Shown: positions 36,463 to 44,167 of the stretch, one piece after another
Layout: each line of letters starts with the position of its first letter
How positions within the stretch are numbered: the stretch's first letter is position 1
NCBI GenBank assembly: GCA_039193455.1
Contig: JBCCWO010000009.1
Span: 90,955-154,954 of the forward strand
Length of the DNA stretch: 64,000 nt
Source: JBCBGF01 sp039193455
Lineage (GTDB): Bacteria > Pseudomonadota > Alphaproteobacteria > Rhodobacterales > Rhodobacteraceae
Reading direction: 5' to 3'
Translations under genes and position numbers: made by a program
The notes under the pieces: generated by a model
Databases searched by the model: none
What the model saw: the letters and a program-made list of their open reading frames with translations, nothing else
Told to the model about the DNA's origin: nothing

Positions 36463-37359
36463 ATGAACGTCGCGCGCCGCACCCTGATCTGGGTTCCGTA
36501 CCTGTGGCTTTTGCTGCTGTTTCTCGTGCCCTTCGGGATCATCTTCAAGATCTCGCTGTCCGACATCGCGCTTGCGATTCCGCCATACACGCCCACGCTG
36601 GATCTGTCCGAGGGATGGGACGGATTCACGGCGTTTCTGAGCCAGCTGGACTGGGAAAACTACATCTTCCTGACCGAAGATGATCTCTACTGGAAGGCCT
36701 ATCTCAGCTCGCTGCAAATCGCGGTGATTTCGACATTCTTTGCCCTTTTGGTGGGTTATCCCATCGCCTATGGGATGGCGCGTGCCGCGCCCGAATGGCG
36801 GCCGATGCTGATGATGCTGGTGATCTTGCCGTTCTGGACCAGCTTTCTGATCCGCGTCTACGCCTGGATCGGGATCCTGAGCTCCGAGGGGTATCTGAAC
36901 CAGTTCCTGCTGTGGACCGGGATCATTGCCGATCCTTTGCAGATCATGAACACCTCGACCGCGGTCTATATCGGGATCGTCTATACCTATCTGCCGTTCA
37001 TGATCTTGCCGATCTACGCCTCGCTCGAGCGGATGGATGACTCGCTTCTGGAGGCGGCGGAAGATCTGGGGTGCAGCCGGATGTCGGCCTTTTGGCTGGT
37101 AACCATACCTTTGTCGCGGTCGGGCATCATCGCGGGGTGTTTCCTCGTGTTCATTCCTGCGATTGGCGAGTTTGTGATCCCCTCGCTTCTGGGCGGCTCG
37201 GGCACGCTGATGATCGGCAAGGTGCTTTGGGAAGAATTCTTCTCGAACCGTGATTGGCCCGTGGCCTCAGCCGTGGCGATCGTTCTGCTGCTGATCTTGG
37301 TGATCCCGATCATCCTGTTTCAGCGCAACCAGCAAAAGGAACAGGAGGCCGACGCATGA
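36463..37359 (+). CDS. potH: polyamine ABC transporter permease (PotH-like)
   Basis: Six-TM permease of 298 aa with the EAA-type coupling loop LLEAAEDLGCSRMSAFWLVTIPLSRSGI. The periplasmic segment TFLSQLDWENYIFLTEDDLYWKAYLSSL region matches PotH. Overlaps the next permease by ATGA. Confidence 0.9.
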   Translation: MNVARRTLIWVPYLWLLLLFLVPFGIIFKISLSDIALAIPPYTPTLDLSEGWDGFTAFLSQLDWENYIFLTEDDLYWKAYLSSLQIAVISTFFALLVGYPIAYGMARAAPEWRPMLMMLVILPFWTSFLIRVYAWIGILSSEGYLNQFLLWTGIIADPLQIMNTSTAVYIGIVYTYLPFMILPIYASLERMDDSLLEAAEDLGCSRMSAFWLVTIPLSRSGIIAGCFLVFIPAIGEFVIPSLLGGSGTLMIGKVLWEEFFSNRDWPVASAVAIVLLLILVIPIILFQRNQQKEQEADA

Positions 37360-38174
37360 GGCGGTTTTCCTGGTTCAATGCGACCTCGCTCGCGCTGGGG
37401 TTCGCGTTTCTCTACATCCCGATGATCATCCTGATCACCTACAGCTTCAATGAAAGCCGCCTTGTCACCGTCTGGGCCGGGTTTTCGACCAAGTGGTATG
37501 GCGAGCTGATGCGGGACGAGTCGTTCCTCGATGCGGCCTGGGTCACGCTGCGGGTGGCGGTGGTATCCTCGACAATCGCAACGGTGCTGGGAACGATGGC
37601 GGCCTACGTGCTGGTGCGGGGCGGGCGGTTTTTCGGGCGAACGCTGTTTTCCGGGATGATATATGCGCCGTTGGTGATGCCCGAGGTGATTACCGGCCTC
37701 TCGCTGTTGCTGTTGTTCATTTCCATCGGGCTGGATCGGGGGATCTTCACGATCATCCTGGCCCATACCACGTTCTCTATGTGCTTTGTGTCGGTCGTGG
37801 TGTCGCCACGACTGGTGAGTTTCGACCGGTCGCTGGAGGAAGCGGCACTGGATCTCGGCTGCACGCCCTTTGATGCGTTTCGCTCGGTGACGCTGCCGCT
37901 GATTGCGCCCGCGGTCATCTCGGGCTGGCTCTTGGCGTTCACGCTGTCGCTCGATGATCTGGTGATCGCGTCGTTTACCGCCGGACCTTCGGCCACGACC
38001 TTGCCGATCAAGATCTTCTCCTCTGTCAGATTGGGCGTCAGTCCCGAGATCAATGCGCTGTCCACCATCCTGATCGCGCTTGTCACCATTGGCGTTATCT
38101 CGGCATCGCTGGCCAGCAAACACAGGATCACGCAGCAAAAACGCGATGAGAGGTTGGCGGAGCAGGCGGCATGA
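37356..38174 (+). CDS. potI: polyamine ABC transporter permease (PotI-like)
   Basis: Six-TM permease of 272 aa; coupling loop LEEAALDLGCTPFDAFRSVTLPLIAPAV and the PotI motif LSLDDLVIASFTAGP. Start is the ATGA overlap at 37356. It overlaps the PuuA-like gene by ATGA, linking uptake and the first catabolic step. Confidence 0.9.
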   Translation: MRRFSWFNATSLALGFAFLYIPMIILITYSFNESRLVTVWAGFSTKWYGELMRDESFLDAAWVTLRVAVVSSTIATVLGTMAAYVLVRGGRFFGRTLFSGMIYAPLVMPEVITGLSLLLLFISIGLDRGIFTIILAHTTFSMCFVSVVVSPRLVSFDRSLEEAALDLGCTPFDAFRSVTLPLIAPAVISGWLLAFTLSLDDLVIASFTAGPSATTLPIKIFSSVRLGVSPEINALSTILIALVTIGVISASLASKHRITQQKRDERLAEQAA

Positions 38175-39505
38175 AAGACGAATACGCCGAATTCTGTGCT
38201 CGGCACGGCCAGCCGGAACGCATCGAGTTGATGCTGTGCGACATCAATGCGGTCTGGCGGGGCAAGTGGTTGCCAGGAGACGCGTTCGATAAACTCGACG
38301 CTGGGGCGGTGCGGCTGCCCTATTCCACTTATGCGCCTGCAATCATGGGCAACGAGGTCGAGGCCTCGGGGCTGGGAATTGTCGTGGGCGATCCTGACGG
38401 TGTGCTGGTGGGGGTGCCCGGGACACTGCGCCCCGTGCCGTGGATGCCCGGCAACGTTGCGCAGGTGCAGGTAGAGATTCTGACGCCCGAGGGGGCGCCC
38501 AGCCCGATTTCGACGCGCGAGATCCTGACGGGGATGCTCGGGCGTTACGCTGCGAAGGGTTGGCGACCTGTCGTGGCGACTGAGCTTGAGTTCTATATCC
38601 TCCGCCCGCGAGAGAAGGCTGATGATGCGCCGCGTCCGCCGAAGCGGACGCCGCCGGCGCAGAATTACGATCTTGAGGTTGTGTCGCGGCAAGAGGCGAT
38701 CCTGACCGAGATCCTTGCGGCCTGTCGGGTACAGGGGCTCGAAACCGATACGCTGATCGCCGAGTACGGGCCCGGTCAGTTCGAGGTGAACTTTCACCAC
38801 ACCGACGACGTTCTCGTGGCGGCAGAGACGGCCATGCTGTTCCGGCGGTTGGTGCGGGGCGTGGTGGCGCGCCATGGGATGGAAGCCACGTTCATGGCCA
38901 AGCCCTATGCCGAGGCGCCGGGCAACGGGATGCACGCGCATTGTTCGGTGTTGGAGGAGAGCGGCGCAAACATCTTTACGCCCGAAGGCGGCGAGGTGTC
39001 GGACACCCTACGCCATGCGGTGGGCGGCGTGCTCGACACAATGGCCGATCTGCAGGCGGTCTTTGCGCCGCATATGAATTCCTACCGGCGGTTCCAGCCC
39101 AAAAGTTTTGCGCCTTCCAGCCCCGATTGGGGCATGGACAACCGGGCCGCAGGGATCCGGCTGCCGCAGATCACGGGGCCCGCCGCGCGGCTGGAGCATC
39201 GGATCAGCGGCGCGGATGTGAACCCCTATCTCGTGCTGACGGCGATCCTTGGGGGGATGCTCCATGGGCTAGAGACCGAGGCCGACGTGCCCTTGCCGCT
39301 TGACCACCCCGAGGCTGTGCCGGCCCAACCGCTCGGGCATGACTGGTTTGATGCCGTAGAGCGGTTCGTGGTGTCGGACGTGGCCGAAGACATTTTTGGA
39401 GCAGAATTCCGGCGCGTCTTTGCGGCGGTAAAGCAGGACGAGATCCAGACGTTGACAGGGATGATCACGCCTGTGGAGTATCGGTACTATCTGAGCCGGT
39501 TGTGA
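38171..39505 (+). CDS. puuA: glutamine synthetase family protein, gamma-glutamylputrescine synthetase-like (PuuA)
   Basis: ATP-dependent ligase of 444 aa with the glutamine synthetase catalytic fold: ATELEFYIL (metal Glu), GPGQFEVNFHH (metal Glu/ATP), MHAHCSV (metal His), and RLEHRISGADVNPYL. It lacks the Tyr-adenylylation segment of GlnA and has the short N-terminus of the PuuA group. Last gene of the pot operon; gamma-glutamylation of imported putrescine would feed the PuuB-like oxidase encoded divergently. Confidence 0.88.
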   Translation: MKDEYAEFCARHGQPERIELMLCDINAVWRGKWLPGDAFDKLDAGAVRLPYSTYAPAIMGNEVEASGLGIVVGDPDGVLVGVPGTLRPVPWMPGNVAQVQVEILTPEGAPSPISTREILTGMLGRYAAKGWRPVVATELEFYILRPREKADDAPRPPKRTPPAQNYDLEVVSRQEAILTEILAACRVQGLETDTLIAEYGPGQFEVNFHHTDDVLVAAETAMLFRRLVRGVVARHGMEATFMAKPYAEAPGNGMHAHCSVLEESGANIFTPEGGEVSDTLRHAVGGVLDTMADLQAVFAPHMNSYRRFQPKSFAPSSPDWGMDNRAAGIRLPQITGPAARLEHRISGADVNPYLVLTAILGGMLHGLETEADVPLPLDHPEAVPAQPLGHDWFDAVERFVVSDVAEDIFGAEFRRVFAAVKQDEIQTLTGMITPVEYRYYLSRL

Positions 39506-39518
39506 CGGGGCGACGTCC

Positions 39519-39929
39519 TTATGTCGCCTGAACCGTCCACCGGGTGCCCAGATCGTCCAACCCGGCGCGGATCAGATCGCGCAGCGCGGTTTCGTCGGCA
39601 TTCTCCAACCGGGTGAGATAAAGACAGGCCTGGCCCAGCTTATACTTGCCGAGACGGGCCATGATATCCGGAAAGGGCGTATAGCCCGGCATGATATAGA
39701 CCGTGACGTTGCGCTTGCCGACGGCAAAACCAGTGGCGAGCCAGGTGCCCGAATGGCCGCTGTCATAGGTGTAGTCGTACTGGCCATAGCCGACCATGCG
39801 GCCCGACCAAAGCTTGGGCTGATAGCCCGTGACTTCGCGGAATATACGGTCGAGCGCTTCTGCCTCGGCCTTGCGGCGCGGGTTATCGATCGCGGTGATA
39901 TGGGCCTCGGCCTCGGCTACTGCGTCCAT
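39519..39929 (-). CDS. DUF1801 domain-containing protein
   Basis: Protein of 136 aa. The DUF1801 pattern is seen in EALDRIFREVTGYQPKLWSGRMVGYGQYDYTYDSGHSGTWLATGFAVGKRNVTVYIMPGY. Function unknown. Its start codon overlaps the last 13 bp of the crotonase gene upstream, so it is coupled to it. Confidence 0.82.
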   Translation of the reverse strand: MDAVAEAEAHITAIDNPRRKAEAEALDRIFREVTGYQPKLWSGRMVGYGQYDYTYDSGHSGTWLATGFAVGKRNVTVYIMPGYTPFPDIMARLGKYKLGQACLYLTRLENADETALRDLIRAGLDDLGTRWTVQAT

Positions 39930-40702
39930 TCCGGTTCCCGTTTCTCAAGGAAGGCCGCGATGCCTTCGCTGGTGTCGGTGTCCAGCATATTCGCAACCAT
40001 CACCTCCCCTGTATAGCGGTAGGCTTGGTCGAGCGGCATCTGGATCTGATCATAGAACGCTCGCTTGCCGATGCGGACCGCCGAGCCGAGCTTGGCGGCC
40101 ACGGTATTGGCGAGATGCATGGTTTCGTCGGTCAGGTGTTCGGCGCGCACCACGCGGTTCACAAGGCCCAGTTCCTGGGCGCGCTGGGCGTCAATGAAAC
40201 TGCCGGTGGTCAGCATCTCGAACGCCTGCTTGCGGGGGATATTGCGCGAGAGGGCGACCATCGGTGTCGAGCAGAAGAGCCCGATATTCACGCCATTGAC
40301 GCCAAACCGCGCCTCTTCGGTGGCCACGGCCATGTCGCACGAGGCCACAAGCTGGCACCCGGCGGCGGTGGCCAGCCCCCCGACCTCGGCGATGACCGGT
40401 TGGGGCAGGGTGGGGAGCGTCTGCATAAGGTTGGCACAGGCGTCAAAGAGCGTGGCGAACCGCGCCGCGCCCCCGTCAGCCTCGGCCCGCGCGGCCGTCA
40501 TCTCGCGCAGGTCGTGGCCCGCGCAAAAGGCGCGGCCTTCGGCGGCGATGACGATCACGCGGATTGCCGGGTCGTCGGCCAGCCCATCGAAGGCGGCCTG
40601 CAGATCGGCCAGCATCGCCTCACTCAACGCGTTGAGCGCCTTGGGCCGGTTCAGCGTCAGCCGCGCGACGGGGCCCACATCTTCGCGGATCACGTTTGTC
40701 AT
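39917..40702 (-). CDS. enoyl-CoA hydratase/isomerase family protein (ECHDC3-like)
   Basis: Crotonase-fold protein of 261 aa starting MTNVIREDVGPVARLTLNRP at 40702 behind a GGGAGA box. CoA-binding motif AFCAGHDLREM and oxyanion region GGLATAAGCQLVASCDMAVA are clear. The two catalytic glutamates of true enoyl-CoA hydratases are missing (the second region reads VNIGLFCSTPMVAL), as in the ECHDC3 group, so hydratase activity is doubtful. Divergent from a PaaI-type thioesterase. Confidence 0.85.
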   Translation of the reverse strand: MTNVIREDVGPVARLTLNRPKALNALSEAMLADLQAAFDGLADDPAIRVIVIAAEGRAFCAGHDLREMTAARAEADGGAARFATLFDACANLMQTLPTLPQPVIAEVGGLATAAGCQLVASCDMAVATEEARFGVNGVNIGLFCSTPMVALSRNIPRKQAFEMLTTGSFIDAQRAQELGLVNRVVRAEHLTDETMHLANTVAAKLGSAVRIGKRAFYDQIQMPLDQAYRYTGEVMVANMLDTDTSEGIAAFLEKREPEWTQ

Positions 40703-40761
40703 CTTGTTCTCCCTGATCTCTCGCGCCAATCCTATGGCGCGGGGCAGAGCGGGGAAAGCCG

Positions 40762-41184
40762 ATGGCACTGAAAATGGACGCAGAGGCGCTGCATGCCTTT
40801 TTGCAAAGCGATTTCCCGCAGGTGGGCGATCTTTTCACCGTCGAAGCGGTCGAAGAGATGGCCATACGCGTGCGGTGCCACGTCAAAGAGCGCCATTTGC
40901 GCCCCGGGGGGACGGTGTCGGGCCCGACCATGTTTTCGCTGGCGGATGTGAGCGTTTACCTGGCAGTTCTCGCGATGATCGGGCCGCAGGGACTAGCGGT
41001 GACCACGAGCTGCTCGATGGATTTCATGCGCAAACCGGTGGCGGGGCGCGATCTGATCGGAGAGTGCCGGCTTTTGAAATTGGGCCGTGTGCTGGCAGTG
41101 GGGGATGTGCTGATCCGATCAGACGGGTCGGACGATGTGGTGGCCCGCGCAAGCATGACCTATTCGATCCCGCCTGCGCGCTAG
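40762..41184 (+). CDS. PaaI family thioesterase (hotdog fold)
   Basis: Hotdog-fold protein of 140 aa. The motif HLRPGGTVSGPTMFSLADVSVYLAVLAMIG holds the catalytic Asp region of PaaI-type acyl-CoA thioesterases; the following TTSCSMDFMRKPVAGRDLIGECRLLKLGR is the second half of the fold. Probably hydrolyses an acyl- or aryl-CoA. Its stop overlaps that of the hydrolase-LuxR gene. Confidence 0.85.
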   Translation: MALKMDAEALHAFLQSDFPQVGDLFTVEAVEEMAIRVRCHVKERHLRPGGTVSGPTMFSLADVSVYLAVLAMIGPQGLAVTTSCSMDFMRKPVAGRDLIGECRLLKLGRVLAVGDVLIRSDGSDDVVARASMTYSIPPAR

Positions 41185-42215
41185 GTCCGGCCAGCGGCAA
41201 GGATGGCCTCTTGGCGGGACCTTACGCCGAGCTTTTCGAAGATGTTGGTGGCGTGGTTGCGCACGGTCTTTTCGCTGATGCCCAACTCATACGCGATGAC
41301 CTTGTTGCTCTTGGCCTCGCAGATCAGGGCAAGGATTGCGTTTTCACGCTCGGTCAGCGCTGCGCTCGTTGCGGGCTTTGCGGTGCCGAGAAACGCTTCG
41401 ATCCGGTCACGGAAAACCGCCCAGCCGGGTTCGGACGATTGCAATATGTGATTGTTGCCGGGCAGCGCGGTGAACTCGGCGCCGGGTATGCTGCGGGCCA
41501 TCAGCTTGCCTTCGGCGATGGGGCAGGCCTGATCGCCTTCGACATGCATCACGAGAGTCGGGACAGTAACCTGCGGCAGCAGGTCGGTGACGTCGATCTG
41601 GCTGCGCGCGAGGAGGAGGTTGGCGCCACTCTCGGGGTCAGTGGTTTTCTGGCAAAGCTCATTGAACCATTGGCGCGCCTCGGCACTTGCATCTGGGATG
41701 AAACGGGCGGTGAAAACGTCCTGGAAGGTTGGGTTGGGGTTGTTGAGCCCGTGGCGAAACACCTCGACCACAGCGCGGTTAAGCGCCTCTGCCTCGGGGT
41801 CATTGCGGCGGGCGGTGCCGCGGGCGTAGCCGCCGAACAGGATCAGATGCGAGACGCGTTCAGGGTAGCGGATGGCGTAGGAAATGGCGGTGGGTGCGCC
41901 CTGCGAGATGCCCAGCAGGGCGAAGGGTTCGTCAATGCCAGCGGCGTCAATAACGCATTCGAGGTCCGACACCCATGTGTCGAGTTCGGGTGTCTCCGGC
42001 CCCTGCTCGGACAACCCGCAGCCGCGCTCATCATAGCGCAGGTAGTCGTATCGTTCCTCGAGATAGCTGATCCAATGCGCCCAGATCGGGCTCTCTTCAT
42101 CGTATTCAAGATGGGTCAACCACGTGGCGGGTTTGACAAGCGGTGGACCAACTCCGCCCCGCGCCCAGGCCAGCGCAGTTCCGTCTTTTGCCTTGGCATA
42201 GCGCACCGTGCGCAT
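41181..42215 (-). CDS. alpha/beta hydrolase fused to a LuxR-type DNA-binding domain
   Basis: Protein of 344 aa. Residues about 15-265 are an alpha/beta hydrolase with nucleophile elbow LLGISQGAPTA, an acid candidate in HVEGDQACPI and His in PGNNHIL. Residues about 280-342 are a LuxR/GerE helix-turn-helix (LTERENAILALICEAKSNKVIAYELGISEKTVRNHATNIFEKLGVRSRQEAI). The hydrolase fold thus takes the place of a sensor domain, either hydrolysing or only binding a ligand. A 9-6-9 inverted repeat lies 24 bp upstream of its start, suggesting autoregulation. Confidence 0.88.
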   Translation of the reverse strand: MRTVRYAKAKDGTALAWARGGVGPPLVKPATWLTHLEYDEESPIWAHWISYLEERYDYLRYDERGCGLSEQGPETPELDTWVSDLECVIDAAGIDEPFALLGISQGAPTAISYAIRYPERVSHLILFGGYARGTARRNDPEAEALNRAVVEVFRHGLNNPNPTFQDVFTARFIPDASAEARQWFNELCQKTTDPESGANLLLARSQIDVTDLLPQVTVPTLVMHVEGDQACPIAEGKLMARSIPGAEFTALPGNNHILQSSEPGWAVFRDRIEAFLGTAKPATSAALTERENAILALICEAKSNKVIAYELGISEKTVRNHATNIFEKLGVRSRQEAILAAGRT

Positions 42216-42238
42216 GGTTTTCCCCCTGCCTCAGGACC

Positions 42239-42262
42239 AATGTCCCAGACCTATGGGACATT
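42239..42262. promoter_or_regulatory. 9-6-9 inverted repeat, probable operator of the LuxR-hydrolase regulator
   Basis: Perfect arms AATGTCCCA (42239-42247) and TGGGACATT (42254-42262) around a 6-bp spacer. A further half-site GGGACAT lies at 42277-42283. The element is between the divergent LuxR-hydrolase gene and a small unknown gene and could control both. Confidence 0.65.
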
Positions 42263-42348
42263 CCCCACGCAGGACCGGGACATATGCCCGATAGCGGTTG
42301 GCACGGGCTTTGGATGATCTTTGGTCATCATAGCCAAGGAGCCATCAG

Positions 42349-42516
42349 ATGAAACGTCCCAAGACAACAGACACCGCGCGCGCAGGGTTTTGGGCGCGGT
42401 TGCGTCCGTTCCACGATCGCCGGCACCGCATGCGCAGTGTTCGGCCGACCGAGGATCCGGATTTCCTGAAGAAATACGCGGATGCCCGGATGGGGCAGCC
42501 GCGTATGTGGCTTTAG
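42349..42516 (+). CDS. small hypothetical protein, 55 aa
   Basis: Short basic protein starting MKRPKTTDTARAGFWARLRP and ending MGQPRMWL, with no recognisable family. An AAGGAG box 8 bp upstream (42335-42340) supports translation. It follows the operator region of the divergent LuxR-hydrolase gene, and its stop overlaps that of the convergent small membrane protein gene. May be a regulatory target of the neighbouring fusion protein; function unknown. Confidence 0.5.
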   Translation: MKRPKTTDTARAGFWARLRPFHDRRHRMRSVRPTEDPDFLKKYADARMGQPRMWL

Positions 42517-42689
42517 CCTTGGGCGGCGTCCTGCGCGCGGTTGCGCGTGGCCAGGGCGACGACGCCGAAGGTGAGGGCGCAAACGATGCCAAGACCGAGG
42601 ATGAGGCCGGGGTTGGCGAAGATCAAATAGGACGTGGCCGCCAGACCCATGCCGAATGCGATCGAAAGAATAAAGAAAGTGCGGATCAT
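42513..42689 (-). CDS. small two-TM membrane protein, 58 aa
   Basis: Starts MIRTFFILSIAFGMGLAATS and contains two hydrophobic helices (FFILSIAFGMGLAATSYLIF and LILGLGIVCALTFGVVALAT) with a short basic tail. GGGAG stands 8 bp before the ATG. Family not recognised. Confidence 0.55.
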   Translation of the reverse strand: MIRTFFILSIAFGMGLAATSYLIFANPGLILGLGIVCALTFGVVALATRNRAQDAAQG

Positions 42690-43025
42690 GTGATACTCCC
42701 TGCACTGGTTAATAGTCGGCCTGAAACACGGCCGGCTCATGACGCGGTCCCTGCGGTGCTTCTGCACGCTGGAAACCTTAACGGTGGCCGAGAGCTAGCC
42801 TTCGAATGCGGCGGGTTGTAGGCGCAGGTCGGGACAGCGCGGGGAGATTTCGGGGCTGCCGTGGTGGGCATGCTTTGGGGTATTTAAATACCTTATTTAT
42901 AAGTAATTGATTTACATAAATTAAATGACGATCATGCGTCTTGACTGCGTGTCGAAAATCCTTAGAACACCGCAATCCCGACGACGTGCCCCGGCGCGGA
43001 GCGGCACAAACCCACGAGGACACGC
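42690..43025. other. 336-bp gene-free region upstream of rplM
   Basis: Holds no supportable gene. Its right part (about 42881-42935) is strikingly AT-rich and starts with a perfect 14-bp palindrome GGTATTTAAATACC (42879-42892). Such an AT-rich stretch may act as an UP element or nucleoid-protein site for the ribosomal-protein promoter next to it. Confidence 0.5.
42941..42968 (+). promoter_or_regulatory. candidate promoter of rplM-rpsI
   Basis: TTGACT (42941-42946), 16-bp spacer, TAGAAC (42963-42968), about 57 bp before the rplM start and just after the AT-rich stretch. Confidence 0.45.
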
Positions 43026-43484
43026 ATGAAAACCTTTACCGCAACACCGGCGGATATCGACAAGAAGTGGATCCTGATCGACGCCGAGGGCGTGGTTCTG
43101 GGCCGCCTTGCCGCGATCGTCGCCACCCGTCTGCGCGGCAAGCACAAGCCGAGCTATACGCCTCATATGGATATGGGCGACAACGTCATCATCATCAACG
43201 CCGATAAGGTTCAGGTGACGGGCAACAAGCGCGACAAGCCCAACTACTGGCACACCGGCTACCCGGGCGGGATCAAGAGCCGGACGACGGGCCAGATCCT
43301 TGAAGGCGATCATCCTGAGCGCGTCGTGATGCAGGCGGTCAAGCGCATGTTGCCGGGCAACAAGCTGTCGCGGCGCCAGATGACCAACCTGCGGGTTTAT
43401 GCCGGGGCGGAACATCCGCATGAGGCACAGTCGCCCGAAACGCTCGACGTGAAGTCGATAAATTCCAAGAATACGCGGAGCTGA
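43026..43484 (+). CDS. rplM: 50S ribosomal protein L13
   Basis: Ribosomal protein L13, 152 aa, an early-assembly protein of the large subunit. MKTFTATPADIDKKWILIDAEGVVLGRLAAIVATRLRGKHK followed by GDNVIIINADKVQVTGNK and HPERVVMQAVKRMLPGNKLSRRQM are the L13 blocks. The start has a GAGGA box. Forms the usual operon with rpsI. Confidence 0.98.
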   Translation: MKTFTATPADIDKKWILIDAEGVVLGRLAAIVATRLRGKHKPSYTPHMDMGDNVIIINADKVQVTGNKRDKPNYWHTGYPGGIKSRTTGQILEGDHPERVVMQAVKRMLPGNKLSRRQMTNLRVYAGAEHPHEAQSPETLDVKSINSKNTRS

Positions 43485-43489
43485 GACAG

Positions 43490-43984
43490 ATGGCTGAAGA
43501 AATCAAATCGCTGGACGAGCTGAATGCCGTCGCCGGTGGCGATGATGCGGCCGTGCTGGTCGACACCTCGACCCCGCGCGAACCCGTTCGGGACGAGCTG
43601 GGGCGGTCCTATGCCACGGGCAAGCGGAAGGATGCGGTGGCCCGCGTCTGGATCAAGCCCGGTTCGGGCAAAGTGACTGTCAACGGCAAGGACATGGATG
43701 CCTACTTCGCGCGGCCGGTGCTGCAGATGATCCTGCGCCAGCCGTTCAGCGTCGCAGGTGTCGAAGGTGAATTCGACGTGATGGCCACCGTGAAGGGTGG
43801 CGGTCTGTCGGGCCAGGCAGGTGCCGTGAAGCATGGCATCTCGAAAGCATTGCAGCTTTACGAACCGTCGCTGCGCGCGCCACTGAAGGCTGCGGGCTTC
43901 CTCACGCGCGACAGCCGCGTTGTCGAGCGTAAGAAGTACGGCAAGGCGAAAGCGCGGAAGAGCTTCCAGTTCTCCAAGCGCTGA
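43490..43984 (+). CDS. rpsI: 30S ribosomal protein S9
   Basis: Ribosomal protein S9, 164 aa. The S9 core begins at GRSYATGKRKDAVARVWIKPGSGKVTVNGKD after an N-terminal extension of about 38 residues that is common in alphaproteobacteria, and ends with KARKSFQFSKR, the tail that reaches the P-site tRNA. Five bases separate it from rplM. Confidence 0.98.
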   Translation: MAEEIKSLDELNAVAGGDDAAVLVDTSTPREPVRDELGRSYATGKRKDAVARVWIKPGSGKVTVNGKDMDAYFARPVLQMILRQPFSVAGVEGEFDVMATVKGGGLSGQAGAVKHGISKALQLYEPSLRAPLKAAGFLTRDSRVVERKKYGKAKARKSFQFSKR

Positions 43985-44009
43985 TCGTTGCGCCTTTTGG
44001 GTATGCAGG

Positions 44010-44036
44010 CGGTCGCATTCTTTCGGGATGCGACCG
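44010..44036. other. hairpin downstream of rpsI
   Basis: Arms CGGTCGCAT and ATGCGACCG with a 9-nt loop, 26 bp after the rpsI stop. No clear T-run follows, so it may be an RNA-stabilising or weak termination element. Confidence 0.45.
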
Positions 44037-44167
44037 TTGCCTATCTACTCATCCAAGGGTGTTTGGGGGCTGGAAACCGCCTTGCATCCCGTCTGGCCCG
44101 CTCCTAAGAGAGCGCCTGATTTTCCCAATTGATGCCGCCCGCCGCGGCCGCTGCCGAGAGGACCACC

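Noticed and set aside
40065..42317. Long plus-strand open frame of 750 codons
   Set aside because: Antisense to the crotonase and hydrolase-LuxR genes and overlapping the thioesterase gene in another frame; composition is that of a shadow.
42321..42821. Plus-strand frame of 166 codons overlapping the two small genes
   Set aside because: Starts with TTG, no ribosome-binding site, conflicts with two better-supported short genes.
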